The notes beneath the pieces are model-generated. The model had not been told where the DNA came from. It ran no database searches and saw only the letters and a list, made by a program, of their open reading frames with translations. The translations under genes and the position numbers were made by a program. A stretch of 36,404 nucleotides of DNA, from positions 1 to 36,404 of the IMG/VR virus record IMGVR_UViG_3300037796_000167; one strand, 5' to 3'. Within the stretch, counting starts at the first letter, position 1. Each line of letters opens with the position of its first letter. Positions 23,561 through 31,902 of this stretch are shown one piece after another. The stretch is from a virus.

Positions 23561-24252
23561 CGACTAAGAGAAACAAATATTACCAAAACCCTAAAGACTC
23601 AAGTGTCATGACACCGAAAGGAGTTGCTGATTTCTTATATTTACTTACTTATCACCTATTTGTAAATGTAGACGACTTCATAGTACTAGATCCATGCTGT
23701 GGTTCTGGTAATTTACTAGCACCTTTTAAACACAAAACAGAAACTATAGGAATTGATTTAGAAAGTCAACAATTTGAAGTACCACCTGATTTATTTGTTA
23801 AGCATAATTTCCTTGATATAGAAAAGGGTAAAGTATATCCTGCTATTGGTGAAGAAAGTGACTATGATCTCATATTAGACAAGCCGGGGTTAGTGCTTTG
23901 TAATCCTCCTTTTAATACGTATGAAGATAATCGCACTTGGATGAAAGAACACAATTTAGGAAAAGCTCTTTTACCAGAAGTCTTTGCTGATAAAATATTT
24001 GAACTATATGGAGACGATGTACGTTTGATATTGTTTGTACCGATGGGCATGCGATTAAACCAAAGGACATTTTCTAAACGTTGGAGAAAGATGAGAGACA
24101 AGTATCCGGATATAAGTTCTATCATCTCTTTACCGTTAAACATATTTCCAAATGTCGAATTTCATAATGAGATTTTGATATTCAATATAGATGGTCTAAA
24201 GCCGCATTATTTTCTACCAGAAATGTATTTGGAGAATAGTTATGATATATGA
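23545..24252 (+). CDS. N6-adenine DNA methyltransferase-like protein
   Basis: The 235-aa Rossmann protein has motif I VLDPCCGSGNLL (AdoMet binding, D49-G55) and motif IV CNPPF (N120-F123), the catalytic set of N6-adenine or N4-cytosine methyltransferases of the HsdM-like kind. An acidic IGIDLE after motif I binds the ribose. No target recognition domain is evident and no restriction endonuclease lies beside it, so it is an orphan enzyme, probably protecting phage DNA from host restriction. SD AAGG is upstream. Confidence 0.85.
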   Translation: MANPLTTKRNKYYQNPKDSSVMTPKGVADFLYLLTYHLFVNVDDFIVLDPCCGSGNLLAPFKHKTETIGIDLESQQFEVPPDLFVKHNFLDIEKGKVYPAIGEESDYDLILDKPGLVLCNPPFNTYEDNRTWMKEHNLGKALLPEVFADKIFELYGDDVRLILFVPMGMRLNQRTFSKRWRKMRDKYPDISSIISLPLNIFPNVEFHNEILIFNIDGLKPHYFLPEMYLENSYDI

Positions 24253-24457
24253 TCCTGATAAAATTAAAGAACAATTAGATGCTGTAGATGCAGAAGAATT
24301 TGGAATTAGAGTCGCAAGACAAATCGCTGAAACTATGCATTCAAATGAATGGGGTATAGTTGCTAGAGCATTTAAACACATAGACCCCTTTGGACTTAGC
24401 TGGGAAGATACACAAGAATTAATAGAAAGAATAGCAAATAGGCAGATAGCTAGATAG
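24242..24457 (+). CDS. Hypothetical protein, 71 aa
   Basis: Unrecognised acidic helical protein that overlaps the methyltransferase end by eleven bases, with GGAG eight bases upstream of its ATG. It contains the pattern AVDAEEFGIRVARQIAET and could be a small partner of the methyltransferase, but this rests on position only. Confidence 0.55.
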   Translation: MIYDPDKIKEQLDAVDAEEFGIRVARQIAETMHSNEWGIVARAFKHIDPFGLSWEDTQELIERIANRQIAR

Positions 24458-24483
24458 AAAGAAAAATGTTTTAGGAGGCAGAT

Positions 24484-24783
24484 ATGATTTTAAAAATTAA
24501 AAGTAACAATAAATGGATTTATTACGATGAAATAGATAAAGTCGTAGATAATGGGATACATCCTATTGAGAGTAATAAGATTTATTACCCTGATACAAAT
24601 ATTGTAATGGAGAATGCGGATGCTACATATGTATGGGATTTGGATTCAGACGAATCAGGTTCATGTAAAATAATAGAAATTGTTAAATATAGAGGTGATG
24701 ACAAGTCATCTTCTAATAGAATTATTGCATTACAAAATGCTTATCTTCTTAATAATGAAGGTAAGACTATAGAGAGACTATAA
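24484..24783 (+). CDS. Hypothetical protein, 99 aa
   Basis: Unrecognised acidic beta-rich protein with an optimal SD (AGGAGG, six bases before the ATG), which suggests strong expression. It includes the acidic stretch WDLDSDESGSC. No known motif. Confidence 0.6.
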   Translation: MILKIKSNNKWIYYDEIDKVVDNGIHPIESNKIYYPDTNIVMENADATYVWDLDSDESGSCKIIEIVKYRGDDKSSSNRIIALQNAYLLNNEGKTIERL

Positions 24784-24822
24784 GAATTTTATGCTATCTG
24801 CCTTTATTAAAGAGAGTTAACA

Positions 24823-24978
24823 ATGGGAGTAGAAGTAATAGCTGAAAAACGTATCAAATGTCACGAATGTCATAAGAAAAAATTCATATTTCAAGTAATT
24901 AATAATAAATACATTTGCACTGATTGCATCATGAAGCTAGGCGGAGATGCTTTTATCGATGCATTCAGGGAACTGTAA
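24823..24978 (+). CDS. Small zinc-finger protein, 51 aa
   Basis: A 51-codon frame with two clean CxxC pairs (KCHECH and YICTDCI) 19 residues apart, a typical four-Cys zinc ribbon. AGAG lies upstream. Its stop is followed at once by the SD of the RNA ligase gene, so the two are likely translated from one message. Function unknown; could bind nucleic acid or protein. Confidence 0.68.
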   Translation: MGVEVIAEKRIKCHECHKKKFIFQVINNKYICTDCIMKLGGDAFIDAFREL

Positions 24979-24988
24979 GGAGATAATA

Positions 24989-26035
24989 ATGGAAAAAGAA
25001 AGAAAACTAGCTAGCATTCAAAGAATCAAAGAAATAAAACCCATCGAGAATGCTGATAACTTAGAGTTAGCTATTATAAAAGGTTGGCAATGTGTAATCA
25101 AAAAAGGAGAGTTCAAGTCTGGCGACTTTTGTATTTATTTTGAAGTAGACTCACTGTTACCAGTAAGACCAGAATTTGAATTTTTAAGAAAATCATCTTA
25201 TAACAAAAGACTAGATGGGTTTAGAATAAAAACCGTTAAACTAAGAGGACAAGTCTCACAGGGATTAGCGTTACCTGTAAAAACTTTTCCAGAAATATAC
25301 AATAAATCTCTTGAAGAAGGTCAAGATGTAACTGAAGACTTAGGGGTAAGGAAATATGAAAAAGAAATACCAGTGCAATTATCTGGGAAAGTACATGGTG
25401 CTTTTCCAAGTTTTATTCCTAAGACAGATGAAGAAAGGATACAAAATGTGCCAGAAATATTAACTGAATATCCTGGTATAACATTCTGTGTCACAGAAAA
25501 ACTAGATGGCACTTCGGCTACTTACTATGTTAAAGATGATCATTTTGGTGTATGTGGCCGGAATTGGGAATTTGAAGAAGATGAAAACATTATCTATAAC
25601 AAAATAGCAAATAAATATAACTTAAAAGAGAAAATGTTTGAAGCTGCTAAAGACATAGGAGATTTTGCTATACAAGGTGAAATTATAGGCCCAAGTATAC
25701 AAAAGAACAAATACAAACTAACTGATCATGAATTATACGTGTTTGATGTATTTATAATTGATGAATACGAATATTGTCACCCAATTGGTATAGAAGATGT
25801 CTGTTTAATACTTGGATTAAAACCAGTACCCCGCATAGAAAGAAACTTGTTCTTGGAAGATATAAATACTATTGATAAAGCCGTAGAATATTCTTATGGA
25901 AAATCTGCACTAAATAAAGACACACTTCGTGAAGGTATAGTAATTAGGTCACACTTGCAACTCAAAGACCCACGACTAGGAAGATTATCGTTTAAAGTCA
26001 TCAATCCTAAATTCCTGCTAAAGTATGATGAATAA
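24989..26035 (+). CDS. RNA ligase, DraRnl/Rnl5-like
   Basis: I set the start at ATG 24989 behind AAGGAG; a longer in-frame start at 24947 would overlap the previous gene. The 348-aa protein has an N-terminal OB-like domain (about 1-130) followed by a nucleotidyltransferase: motif I EKLDGT with the AMP-accepting Lys171, a GRNWEF motif, motif III IQGEIIGP, motif IV REGIVIRS and motif V FKVINPKF. That N-terminal OB plus ligase order and length match the Deinococcus Rnl5 type, which seals nicks with an RNA 3' end. A phage role may be RNA repair, for example of tRNA cut by host anticodon nucleases. Confidence 0.88.
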   Translation: MEKERKLASIQRIKEIKPIENADNLELAIIKGWQCVIKKGEFKSGDFCIYFEVDSLLPVRPEFEFLRKSSYNKRLDGFRIKTVKLRGQVSQGLALPVKTFPEIYNKSLEEGQDVTEDLGVRKYEKEIPVQLSGKVHGAFPSFIPKTDEERIQNVPEILTEYPGITFCVTEKLDGTSATYYVKDDHFGVCGRNWEFEEDENIIYNKIANKYNLKEKMFEAAKDIGDFAIQGEIIGPSIQKNKYKLTDHELYVFDVFIIDEYEYCHPIGIEDVCLILGLKPVPRIERNLFLEDINTIDKAVEYSYGKSALNKDTLREGIVIRSHLQLKDPRLGRLSFKVINPKFLLKYDE

Positions 26036-26052
26036 TCGAGAGGGTAATATAA

Positions 26053-26071
26053 TATTCTCAACAGGAGAATA
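26053..26071 (+). promoter_or_regulatory. Hairpin that sequesters the pncB ribosome site
   Basis: TATTCTC (26053-26059) pairs with GAGAATA (26065-26071) over an AACAG loop. The SD AGGAGA of pncB lies in the loop and 3' arm, two bases before the ATG. Such a structure could lower translation until melted or could be a binding site for a translational repressor of the RegA kind. Confidence 0.5.
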
Positions 26072-26073
26072 AT

Positions 26074-27231
26074 ATGATTATAAGGTCTTTGTTAGACAAT
26101 GATTTATATAAGTTCACCATGATGCAAGGGGTGTTACATAATTTCCCTGATGTCCATGTAAAATATAAATTTGCTTGTCGTTCAGACGTGTCTCTAACAC
26201 CTTACTTAGAGGAAATAAAAAGTGAAATAAGCCAATTAGAAAGCCTTACTTTTACACAAAACGAATTAGATTATTTATCTAAACTAAGGTTTATTAAATC
26301 TGATTTTGTAGATTTCCTCAGCCTGTTCAAATTAAAAAGCAAATACGTAAATGCGTACATAAAAGATGACGAATTTCATCTAGAAATAGAGGGTCCATGG
26401 TTACATACTATATTATTTGAAGTGCCAATATTAGCAATAATAAATGAAGTTTATTTTAAGTACCACCCTTCTGATTTAGAATTAAGTTTTAATGCTCTAA
26501 AAAACGAAATGAATATAATAGAAGATACTAACTTAAAATTTGCTGATTTTGGCACTAGAAGAAGATATTCACTTTCATGGCATGATTATTTGATAAAAGT
26601 CTTAAGTAATCATCCCAATTTAGTTGGAACAAGTAATGTAAAATTAGCAAAAGAGACTGGTTTAAATCCAATCGGAACAATGGCTCATGAGTGGATTGAA
26701 GCTGGACAAGCTGTAGGGCCTAGACTCAGAGAAAGTCAAGAATTCATGCTAGACAAATGGGTACATGAATATAGAGGAGATCTTGGTATTGCTCTTACTG
26801 ATACTATTGGCATAGATGCTTTCTTAAAAGATTTCGATTTATATTTCGCTAAGCTTTATGATGGTTTACGACACGACTCAGGGAGTCCAGACGACTTCGC
26901 TGATAAAGTAATAGACCACTACAAGAGCTTGAGAATTGAACCAAAGACGAAGACTATAGTATTCAGTGATGGATTAACTTTTCACGAAGCTTTACGGCTA
27001 TATAATAAATATAAAGACAAAATTAATATTAGTTTTGGTATAGGTACTAATTTCACTAACAAAATGTATGATAATGAATCTATACAAATTGTTATTAAGA
27101 TGGTTGAATGTAATGGACAGCCGGTAGCTAAAATTAGTGATAATCCAAAAAAGAACATGTGTGAAGACAAAGAATATATTACACATCTTAAAAAAGTATT
27201 TGATATCAACAACGGATGGGAGTTACATTAA
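26074..27231 (+). CDS. pncB: Nicotinate phosphoribosyltransferase
   Basis: The 385-aa enzyme makes nicotinate mononucleotide from nicotinate and PRPP, the entry step of NAD salvage. It is clearly of the enterobacterial PncB type: LLDNDLYKFTMMQGV at the start, FGTRRR (159-164), GTSN (185-188), GTMAHEW (201-207, with His205 at the place of the phosphorylated His in the family), LRHDSGSP, VFSDGL and VECNGQPVAKISDNP near the end. Length fits E. coli PncB (400 aa). The next-but-one gene is a PARP that consumes NAD, so local NAD supply is a likely purpose; countering NAD-depleting host defences is another. Confidence 0.95.
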   Translation: MIIRSLLDNDLYKFTMMQGVLHNFPDVHVKYKFACRSDVSLTPYLEEIKSEISQLESLTFTQNELDYLSKLRFIKSDFVDFLSLFKLKSKYVNAYIKDDEFHLEIEGPWLHTILFEVPILAIINEVYFKYHPSDLELSFNALKNEMNIIEDTNLKFADFGTRRRYSLSWHDYLIKVLSNHPNLVGTSNVKLAKETGLNPIGTMAHEWIEAGQAVGPRLRESQEFMLDKWVHEYRGDLGIALTDTIGIDAFLKDFDLYFAKLYDGLRHDSGSPDDFADKVIDHYKSLRIEPKTKTIVFSDGLTFHEALRLYNKYKDKINISFGIGTNFTNKMYDNESIQIVIKMVECNGQPVAKISDNPKKNMCEDKEYITHLKKVFDINNGWELH

Positions 27232-27675
27232 ATGGAAATAGAAATTTATACATTCTTAAAGAACCCTTTTGCTTTGGGCAACGCGGTAACACCAATAAAA
27301 ACTAAAGTAAAAGAATATGAAGTAATTGATCTTGGCTATGAGAAGTCTGGTATCGTTGTTACTAATCCGTATAAATGTTTATACCACGTCGTCGAGCCTG
27401 AATGTGGTGCTATTGTTGGAACCAGCCATGATAAAGCTGAAATTATTGATAAAGTACGAAAAGATGTAGAAGCTAGCGATGAAGAGATATTGAAACAACA
27501 AATAGAGCAAGGTAAAAAAGACCGCGACGATGCTAAGCTTGAAGATAACAAAAATTTCTTTACTCGTTTTAACGGTGAATATCATGAATGGGGTATTGAC
27601 AGTCAGCACAGCAATGAGTACTGTAAAAATTGCTATGCCAATAAGCCAGTAGGAGTAATAAGCGATGGAGACTAA
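27232..27675 (+). CDS. Hypothetical protein with C-terminal CxxC, 147 aa
   Basis: I do not recognise this protein. It lies between pncB and the PARP with no gaps, so it may act in the same NAD-linked process. The N-terminal half is beta-rich (YEVIDLGYEKSGIVVTNP), followed by a charged helix (about 80-110) and a C-terminal HxxxYCKNCYANK segment that may hold a metal. SD GGGAG is upstream, and its end overlaps the PARP start by eleven bases. Confidence 0.6.
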   Translation: MEIEIYTFLKNPFALGNAVTPIKTKVKEYEVIDLGYEKSGIVVTNPYKCLYHVVEPECGAIVGTSHDKAEIIDKVRKDVEASDEEILKQQIEQGKKDRDDAKLEDNKNFFTRFNGEYHEWGIDSQHSNEYCKNCYANKPVGVISDGD

Positions 27676-28867
27676 AGGTGACAAGAAGCTTATTATGGTG
27701 ACTCAAGAGAATAACAACAAGTTCTATAATATGCACGATAATGGTGATGATTCTTTTACTGTAGAATGGGGAAGAGTAGGACAGCCCGGCAAAAAGACGA
27801 CATATCCTATAAAAATATGGGACCGTAAATTACGCGAAAAAACTAAGAAAGGCTATAAAGACGTAACAGAAATTTATGTCGACAGTCAAGAGCAAGAAGA
27901 TTTTTTCGATATTAAAGACCATAAAATATCTAATCTAGTAAAAGATTTACAGCGATATGCTAATACTTCTGTTTCTAGAAATTACACTGTCACTTCCGAA
28001 GCAGTAACAGAAAAACAAGTTGAAGAAGCTCAGACAATCCTTAATCAATTAAGTTCAACGAAAGCAAAAAACGAAGAACCATTAAATGAACTACTAATAG
28101 AACTATATACGATAATCCCACGTAAAATGAATAATGTAAAACGTCACTTATTTGGTAGTGGTTATCAATTGACACTAGAGAACTTAAATAGAATAATTTC
28201 TGAAGAGCAGAGTACTCTAGATGTCATGCGAGGTCAAGTTAATACTAATCAAAAGACAAAAGGTGCCGATAAAAAACAGACTTTATTAGATGCTATGGGA
28301 TTATCTATAGATCATGCAAATGACGATGATTTAGCTAATATAGAATTATTGATGGGTCGCAACTGGGGCCAGTTTAAAAATGCTTTCAGAGTGACCAATT
28401 TAAGCCGTAGAGAGCAATTAAATGAATTCATTAAGAATAAGACTAATAAAACTACTAAGCTGTTCTGGCATGGGTCTAGAAATGAGAATTGGTGGTCAAT
28501 ATTAGACAGTGGATTAGTATTAAGACCTACAAATGCAATTATAACTGGTAAAATGTTTGGCGATGGAATTTACTTTGCCGATAAAGCTCAGAAGTCTTTA
28601 GGTTATTCGTCATTACGTGGAAGTTATTGGGCTTCTGGCTCAGATAATAAAGGTTATTTAGCACTGTATGAAGTACATACTGGTAACTGGTTACATGTTA
28701 AAAAACATGAATACTGGATGTATGATTTGACTGAAAAGAGACTTAAGAAGAGGGGCAATTATGATTCTTTATTCGCTGAAGGGGGAGTAGATCTTCGTAA
28801 TAACGAATATATTATCTACAATCAAAAACAATGCACAATAAAATATCTTATTGAGGTGGCAATATGA
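27665..28867 (+). CDS. Poly(ADP-ribose) polymerase with WGR domain
   Basis: The 400-aa protein has an N-terminal WGR domain (about 8-75; W35GR37 inside VEWGRVGQPG), a helical PARP regulatory-like region (about 85-255, with NELLIELYTIIPRKM) and a C-terminal ADP-ribosyltransferase domain. The catalytic triad is intact: His269 (FWHGSRNENW), Tyr303 (GIYFADKAQKS) and Glu381 (NNEYIIYN). WGR plus regulatory domain is the layout of DNA-break-activated PARP1-3, so DNA-dependent modification of protein or DNA is the best guess. It would use NAD, and PncB is encoded just upstream. SD AGGAG. PARPs are rare in phages. Confidence 0.93.
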   Translation: METKGDKKLIMVTQENNNKFYNMHDNGDDSFTVEWGRVGQPGKKTTYPIKIWDRKLREKTKKGYKDVTEIYVDSQEQEDFFDIKDHKISNLVKDLQRYANTSVSRNYTVTSEAVTEKQVEEAQTILNQLSSTKAKNEEPLNELLIELYTIIPRKMNNVKRHLFGSGYQLTLENLNRIISEEQSTLDVMRGQVNTNQKTKGADKKQTLLDAMGLSIDHANDDDLANIELLMGRNWGQFKNAFRVTNLSRREQLNEFIKNKTNKTTKLFWHGSRNENWWSILDSGLVLRPTNAIITGKMFGDGIYFADKAQKSLGYSSLRGSYWASGSDNKGYLALYEVHTGNWLHVKKHEYWMYDLTEKRLKKRGNYDSLFAEGGVDLRNNEYIIYNQKQCTIKYLIEVAI

Positions 28868-29214
28868 AAAAAAGAACAAAAATAGAAATTTCTATCATGA
28901 TAACTGTCTATGCTTTATCAATTATTTTTATAGCAGTATCACCACATTTCAAACAAGAAGATACAAAAGTTACAAAGGTTGAGTTTGAGACTAAACTTGA
29001 AGAGGTATTATATCTATTAGACAAAGATAAATCAATCACACGTACTTCAATATCATTTTATAATACTTTCGGGGGCGGCAGAAAATATTCAGTCTATATG
29101 ACTTATAAATTAAATGAAAATTCTAGCGTAGATTTGAGTTTTAATAATAAATCATTAGAGAAAGTGCTTAGCGAAGCGCTACAAGAGTATAATGAACTTG
29201 AAAGAACGAGGTAA
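28864..29214 (+). CDS. Single-pass membrane protein, 116 aa
   Basis: After a basic start (MKKRTKIE) there is one membrane helix (about residues 9-27, ISIMITVYALSIIFIAVSP), then a soluble domain of about 85 residues. By the positive-inside rule the soluble part faces out of the cytoplasm. It overlaps the PARP stop in an ATGA. Function unknown; superinfection exclusion or lysis timing are possibilities without direct support. Confidence 0.65.
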   Translation: MKKRTKIEISIMITVYALSIIFIAVSPHFKQEDTKVTKVEFETKLEEVLYLLDKDKSITRTSISFYNTFGGGRKYSVYMTYKLNENSSVDLSFNNKSLEKVLSEALQEYNELERTR

Positions 29215-29221
29215 AGATTTC

Positions 29222-29545
29222 ATGCCCATTATAGGGAAAGACTTGAATGAAAGTCCTGGACACAGTTTAAAAGAAGTAACAAACCTCATAAATAAGGGAA
29301 ATAGAGTAAGTAAAATTTGGGTCAAAAAGAGCGGTGTTACTATAATAGCATTTGAATCTGGATATTGGTATGAAGCTTCTAGCTTTAGCGTGGGACAGAA
29401 TAAAAAAGCATATGCCTTATATAAACTTATTAAGAAAATAGACCCTTTGTATACGAAAGACAGCTTCTCTGAGTCTGTGATATATTACCTTAATGATAAG
29501 CTGGACTATAAGTGGGAGCCGATTAAAGGATTTACACAATTATGA
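29222..29545 (+). CDS. Hypothetical protein, 107 aa
   Basis: Start placed at the ATG at 29222, which follows GAGG; a longer in-frame ATG at 29192 overlaps the previous gene. The product is a basic alpha/beta protein (KIWVKKSGVTIIAFESGYWYE). No motif recognised. Confidence 0.55.
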   Translation: MPIIGKDLNESPGHSLKEVTNLINKGNRVSKIWVKKSGVTIIAFESGYWYEASSFSVGQNKKAYALYKLIKKIDPLYTKDSFSESVIYYLNDKLDYKWEPIKGFTQL

Positions 29546-29832
29546 GATCAATATTTGAAAATTTAGAAATTTCCATACAAGACAAATGGCACTTCATGGA
29601 TTACAAAAATTACAAAGGATATATTTATTTAAAGCTCCTTAGATCTGCAGTAATATCTGGCAATGCTACTCTTATATTTTATTGGTACTATCCTAAAACC
29701 GAGAATGAAGATACATTCTACGTCCAAAAACTTAGGAAATTGTATAGCATGTTTCAAGCAGATACAACGAAAGATCCTGAATTCTTTAAAGAGCTTGATA
29801 GAAAATATCTGAAATATAGACTGCGGTCATGA
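29542..29832 (+). CDS. Hypothetical protein, 96 aa
   Basis: Unrecognised basic, aromatic-rich protein linked to both neighbours by ATGA-type overlaps, with AAAGGA upstream. The middle LIFYWYYPKTE stretch is too short for a membrane segment. Confidence 0.55.
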   Translation: MRSIFENLEISIQDKWHFMDYKNYKGYIYLKLLRSAVISGNATLIFYWYYPKTENEDTFYVQKLRKLYSMFQADTTKDPEFFKELDRKYLKYRLRS

Positions 29833-30005
29833 TTGAAAGAATACACCGTATAACGATGCCTTCTTACATGGCATTAAATGCTTATATACAAGAAGTAAAG
29901 AAAACAGAAAAGTCGAAGCGAGGAATCAAAGTAATTGACTATTACCACATAGACGCTAGAGATTTACCATCTCATTTGGGTAATAATATAGATATAGGAG
30001 TATAA
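29829..30005 (+). CDS. Hypothetical protein, 58 aa
   Basis: A 58-codon frame starts in an ATGA overlap and ends one base before the next ATG. The product starts MIERIHRITMPSYMALNAYI and is basic in its first half. TAGGAG at its 3' end forms the SD of the next gene. It fills the gap exactly, which is the chief support. Confidence 0.55.
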   Translation: MIERIHRITMPSYMALNAYIQEVKKTEKSKRGIKVIDYYHIDARDLPSHLGNNIDIGV

Positions 30006-30006
30006 T

Positions 30007-31323
30007 ATGAGAGCGGCTACTAATAATTATGGGCTAATCATAGAAGAGAATGAAGTAGTGGGGATTTCGTTAGGATATGACTTCACAGCTGAGCACGAGG
30101 GTGGGATCAGAACTCTGAAAGATCTACTGAATACTAAAGAAATCAATTTCGAGAAACAAAAGAAAAAAATAAACAAGAAATCACTCGGTATAGAAGCTCG
30201 AAGGATCAAGAGCACAGAGCATTTGTATACAGGAGAGTTTTCTTACAATAAAGAGAAATATTATTATTTCTTAATTGCTCAAATATATGGTCTTATAGAG
30301 GGTAATAGAATTAGTAATTTTGTCAAAAAAAGTATGAGCTCACAGTTAGAATCTATGATTGAAAAAGAGGGTGTCGCTACTGCTTGGTCAGACAGTGACT
30401 TGTGTTTTGTCGTAAAAGATAAAATTATAGTCGATCATTTTAAGACAGAAATGGAAAGGTCAAATTTGTTGATAGGGACTTTTGGATCTACTAATCCTTT
30501 TTCTAATAATTCATTAACTTTGCTTAGAGAAACGGGAGTTCCTCAAGAAATTAAAGACGAGTTACTACGAGTAGATGTAGAATCTATAGAATTAATGAAA
30601 GTTGATGATGCTACTGGAATAAAAAAAGAGCTGGAGGAAAAACAGAATCAATGGCATCAAGAACACCCACATTCATTTGATTCTCCATGGAATTACATTG
30701 CTCTAAGGCCTCATTTTACAGAAAAAAGGTCATTGATGTATTGGTTAAATCCAAGCAACCAGAAGCTAGTAAATTTTGGCTGGTATACTGTAGAACAATT
30801 ACGAGAATGGCTTAACGAAGAACCGAACGAAATAGTTTCTGAAGAAAACTGGCCAAAATTAAAATTCTTTTGTAGGCATACAAATATACATTCACTAATT
30901 TATTCGTACAAAGAATTCTTTTTAGGCATAAAGCCGGATTGCATGTTAGACAACTGTAACAAAAAAATAATAAGAAATACTCCTAAATATTACAACGAAG
31001 ATTTTAATAAAATAATCGCTCATATACTCTTTCTATATACGAGGGACTTAAAAGAACAAATCGATTATAGAGGTAAAACTATTGAAGAATTAGACAGTCC
31101 TCGGCGAGAAGTAGATGAAAGAGTATTTGGAATTTGTGAATCATTCGTTTTGCTTGGAATGGGTTATTTCGGTGCTTGCAACACGCCATGTGAAAAAGAA
31201 AATTTTTCTTGGTTGAGAGAAGTGCTACGACTTCAAGCTTGGTTTTTAATAGCCAAAGAAAAAGATTTTATTACTAGCGAAGAAGAAGAGAAATTTCTTA
31301 AATATTGCATACTTATTAATTAA
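30007..31323 (+). CDS. Hypothetical protein, 438 aa
   Basis: The largest protein here with no recognisable family. The first 180 residues are Lys-rich with strands (YGLIIEENEVVGISLGYDF) and helices; the middle has a Trp/His-rich segment (NQWHQEHPHSFDSPWNYIALR); the C-terminal part is helical with six Cys, including CMLDNC and ACNTPC. No P-loop, nuclease or transferase motif could be found by eye. SD TAGGAG is good. It ends with a 48-base gap before the next gene, so it may close an operon. A role against host defence or as an enzyme of nucleotide metabolism cannot be told apart. Confidence 0.65.
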   Translation: MRAATNNYGLIIEENEVVGISLGYDFTAEHEGGIRTLKDLLNTKEINFEKQKKKINKKSLGIEARRIKSTEHLYTGEFSYNKEKYYYFLIAQIYGLIEGNRISNFVKKSMSSQLESMIEKEGVATAWSDSDLCFVVKDKIIVDHFKTEMERSNLLIGTFGSTNPFSNNSLTLLRETGVPQEIKDELLRVDVESIELMKVDDATGIKKELEEKQNQWHQEHPHSFDSPWNYIALRPHFTEKRSLMYWLNPSNQKLVNFGWYTVEQLREWLNEEPNEIVSEENWPKLKFFCRHTNIHSLIYSYKEFFLGIKPDCMLDNCNKKIIRNTPKYYNEDFNKIIAHILFLYTRDLKEQIDYRGKTIEELDSPRREVDERVFGICESFVLLGMGYFGACNTPCEKENFSWLREVLRLQAWFLIAKEKDFITSEEEEKFLKYCILIN

Positions 31324-31371
31324 GTTAGTATTTGATTTATAGAAGAGGGTTAATAAGAATGAGGTGTAAAT

Positions 31372-31902
31372 ATGAAATTGTTAGTAGATGTCGATGGTAC
31401 TTTGAATTTACTACCATATGACATGGTTGAAGAAATGGAAAAATTAGGGTTTAAACCTAATGCAGAAAAAGTATATAAAACATGGAACATGCGTGATTGG
31501 TATGACGACAGAGAAGAAGCTGAAAAGAAAATTCACGAAATATTTATGCGCCCTAAATTCTTCGAAAATTTAACTGTTATTGATAATGCCATAGAAGTGT
31601 TAAGTAGTTTATCTTCTAAACACGAAGTATATATCGCTACTATGCCCTATTGGGGAAATAATAAATGTGTCAACGAGAAAATAAATTGGCTTCAAAAATA
31701 TTTTCCTTTTATAGATGAAAAGAAATACATATTCATGACCGATAAATGGCTTATTAACGCGGAAATTATTATCGATGATAAGCCATTATATATTGATAAA
31801 TGGCATTCTATTAGTATTTGTATGGATTGGCCATATAACCGAGAAGCTGAAGCAAGCCAAAGAGTTAATAGTTGGACTGAAGTATATGAGCTGCTAAAAT
31901 GA
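31372..31902 (+). CDS. 5'(3')-deoxyribonucleotidase-like HAD phosphatase
   Basis: The 176-aa protein has HAD motif I DVDGTL (nucleophile Asp6, acid Asp8), a cap region with WNMRDWYDDR, motif II at IATMP (Thr91 region) and motif IV IIIDDKP (about 134-140). These match the NT5C family, which removes phosphate from deoxynucleoside monophosphates. In a phage this would help recycle or limit host nucleotides. The SD is GAGGTG. An HAD with another small substrate cannot be excluded. Confidence 0.8.
   Translation: MKLLVDVDGTLNLLPYDMVEEMEKLGFKPNAEKVYKTWNMRDWYDDREEAEKKIHEIFMRPKFFENLTVIDNAIEVLSSLSSKHEVYIATMPYWGNNKCVNEKINWLQKYFPFIDEKKYIFMTDKWLINAEIIIDDKPLYIDKWHSISICMDWPYNREAEASQRVNSWTEVYELLK

Noticed and set aside
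25861-25868. Exact TATAAATA inside the RNA ligase gene
   Set aside because: Located within the coding sequence, far from the next start, with no supporting signal.
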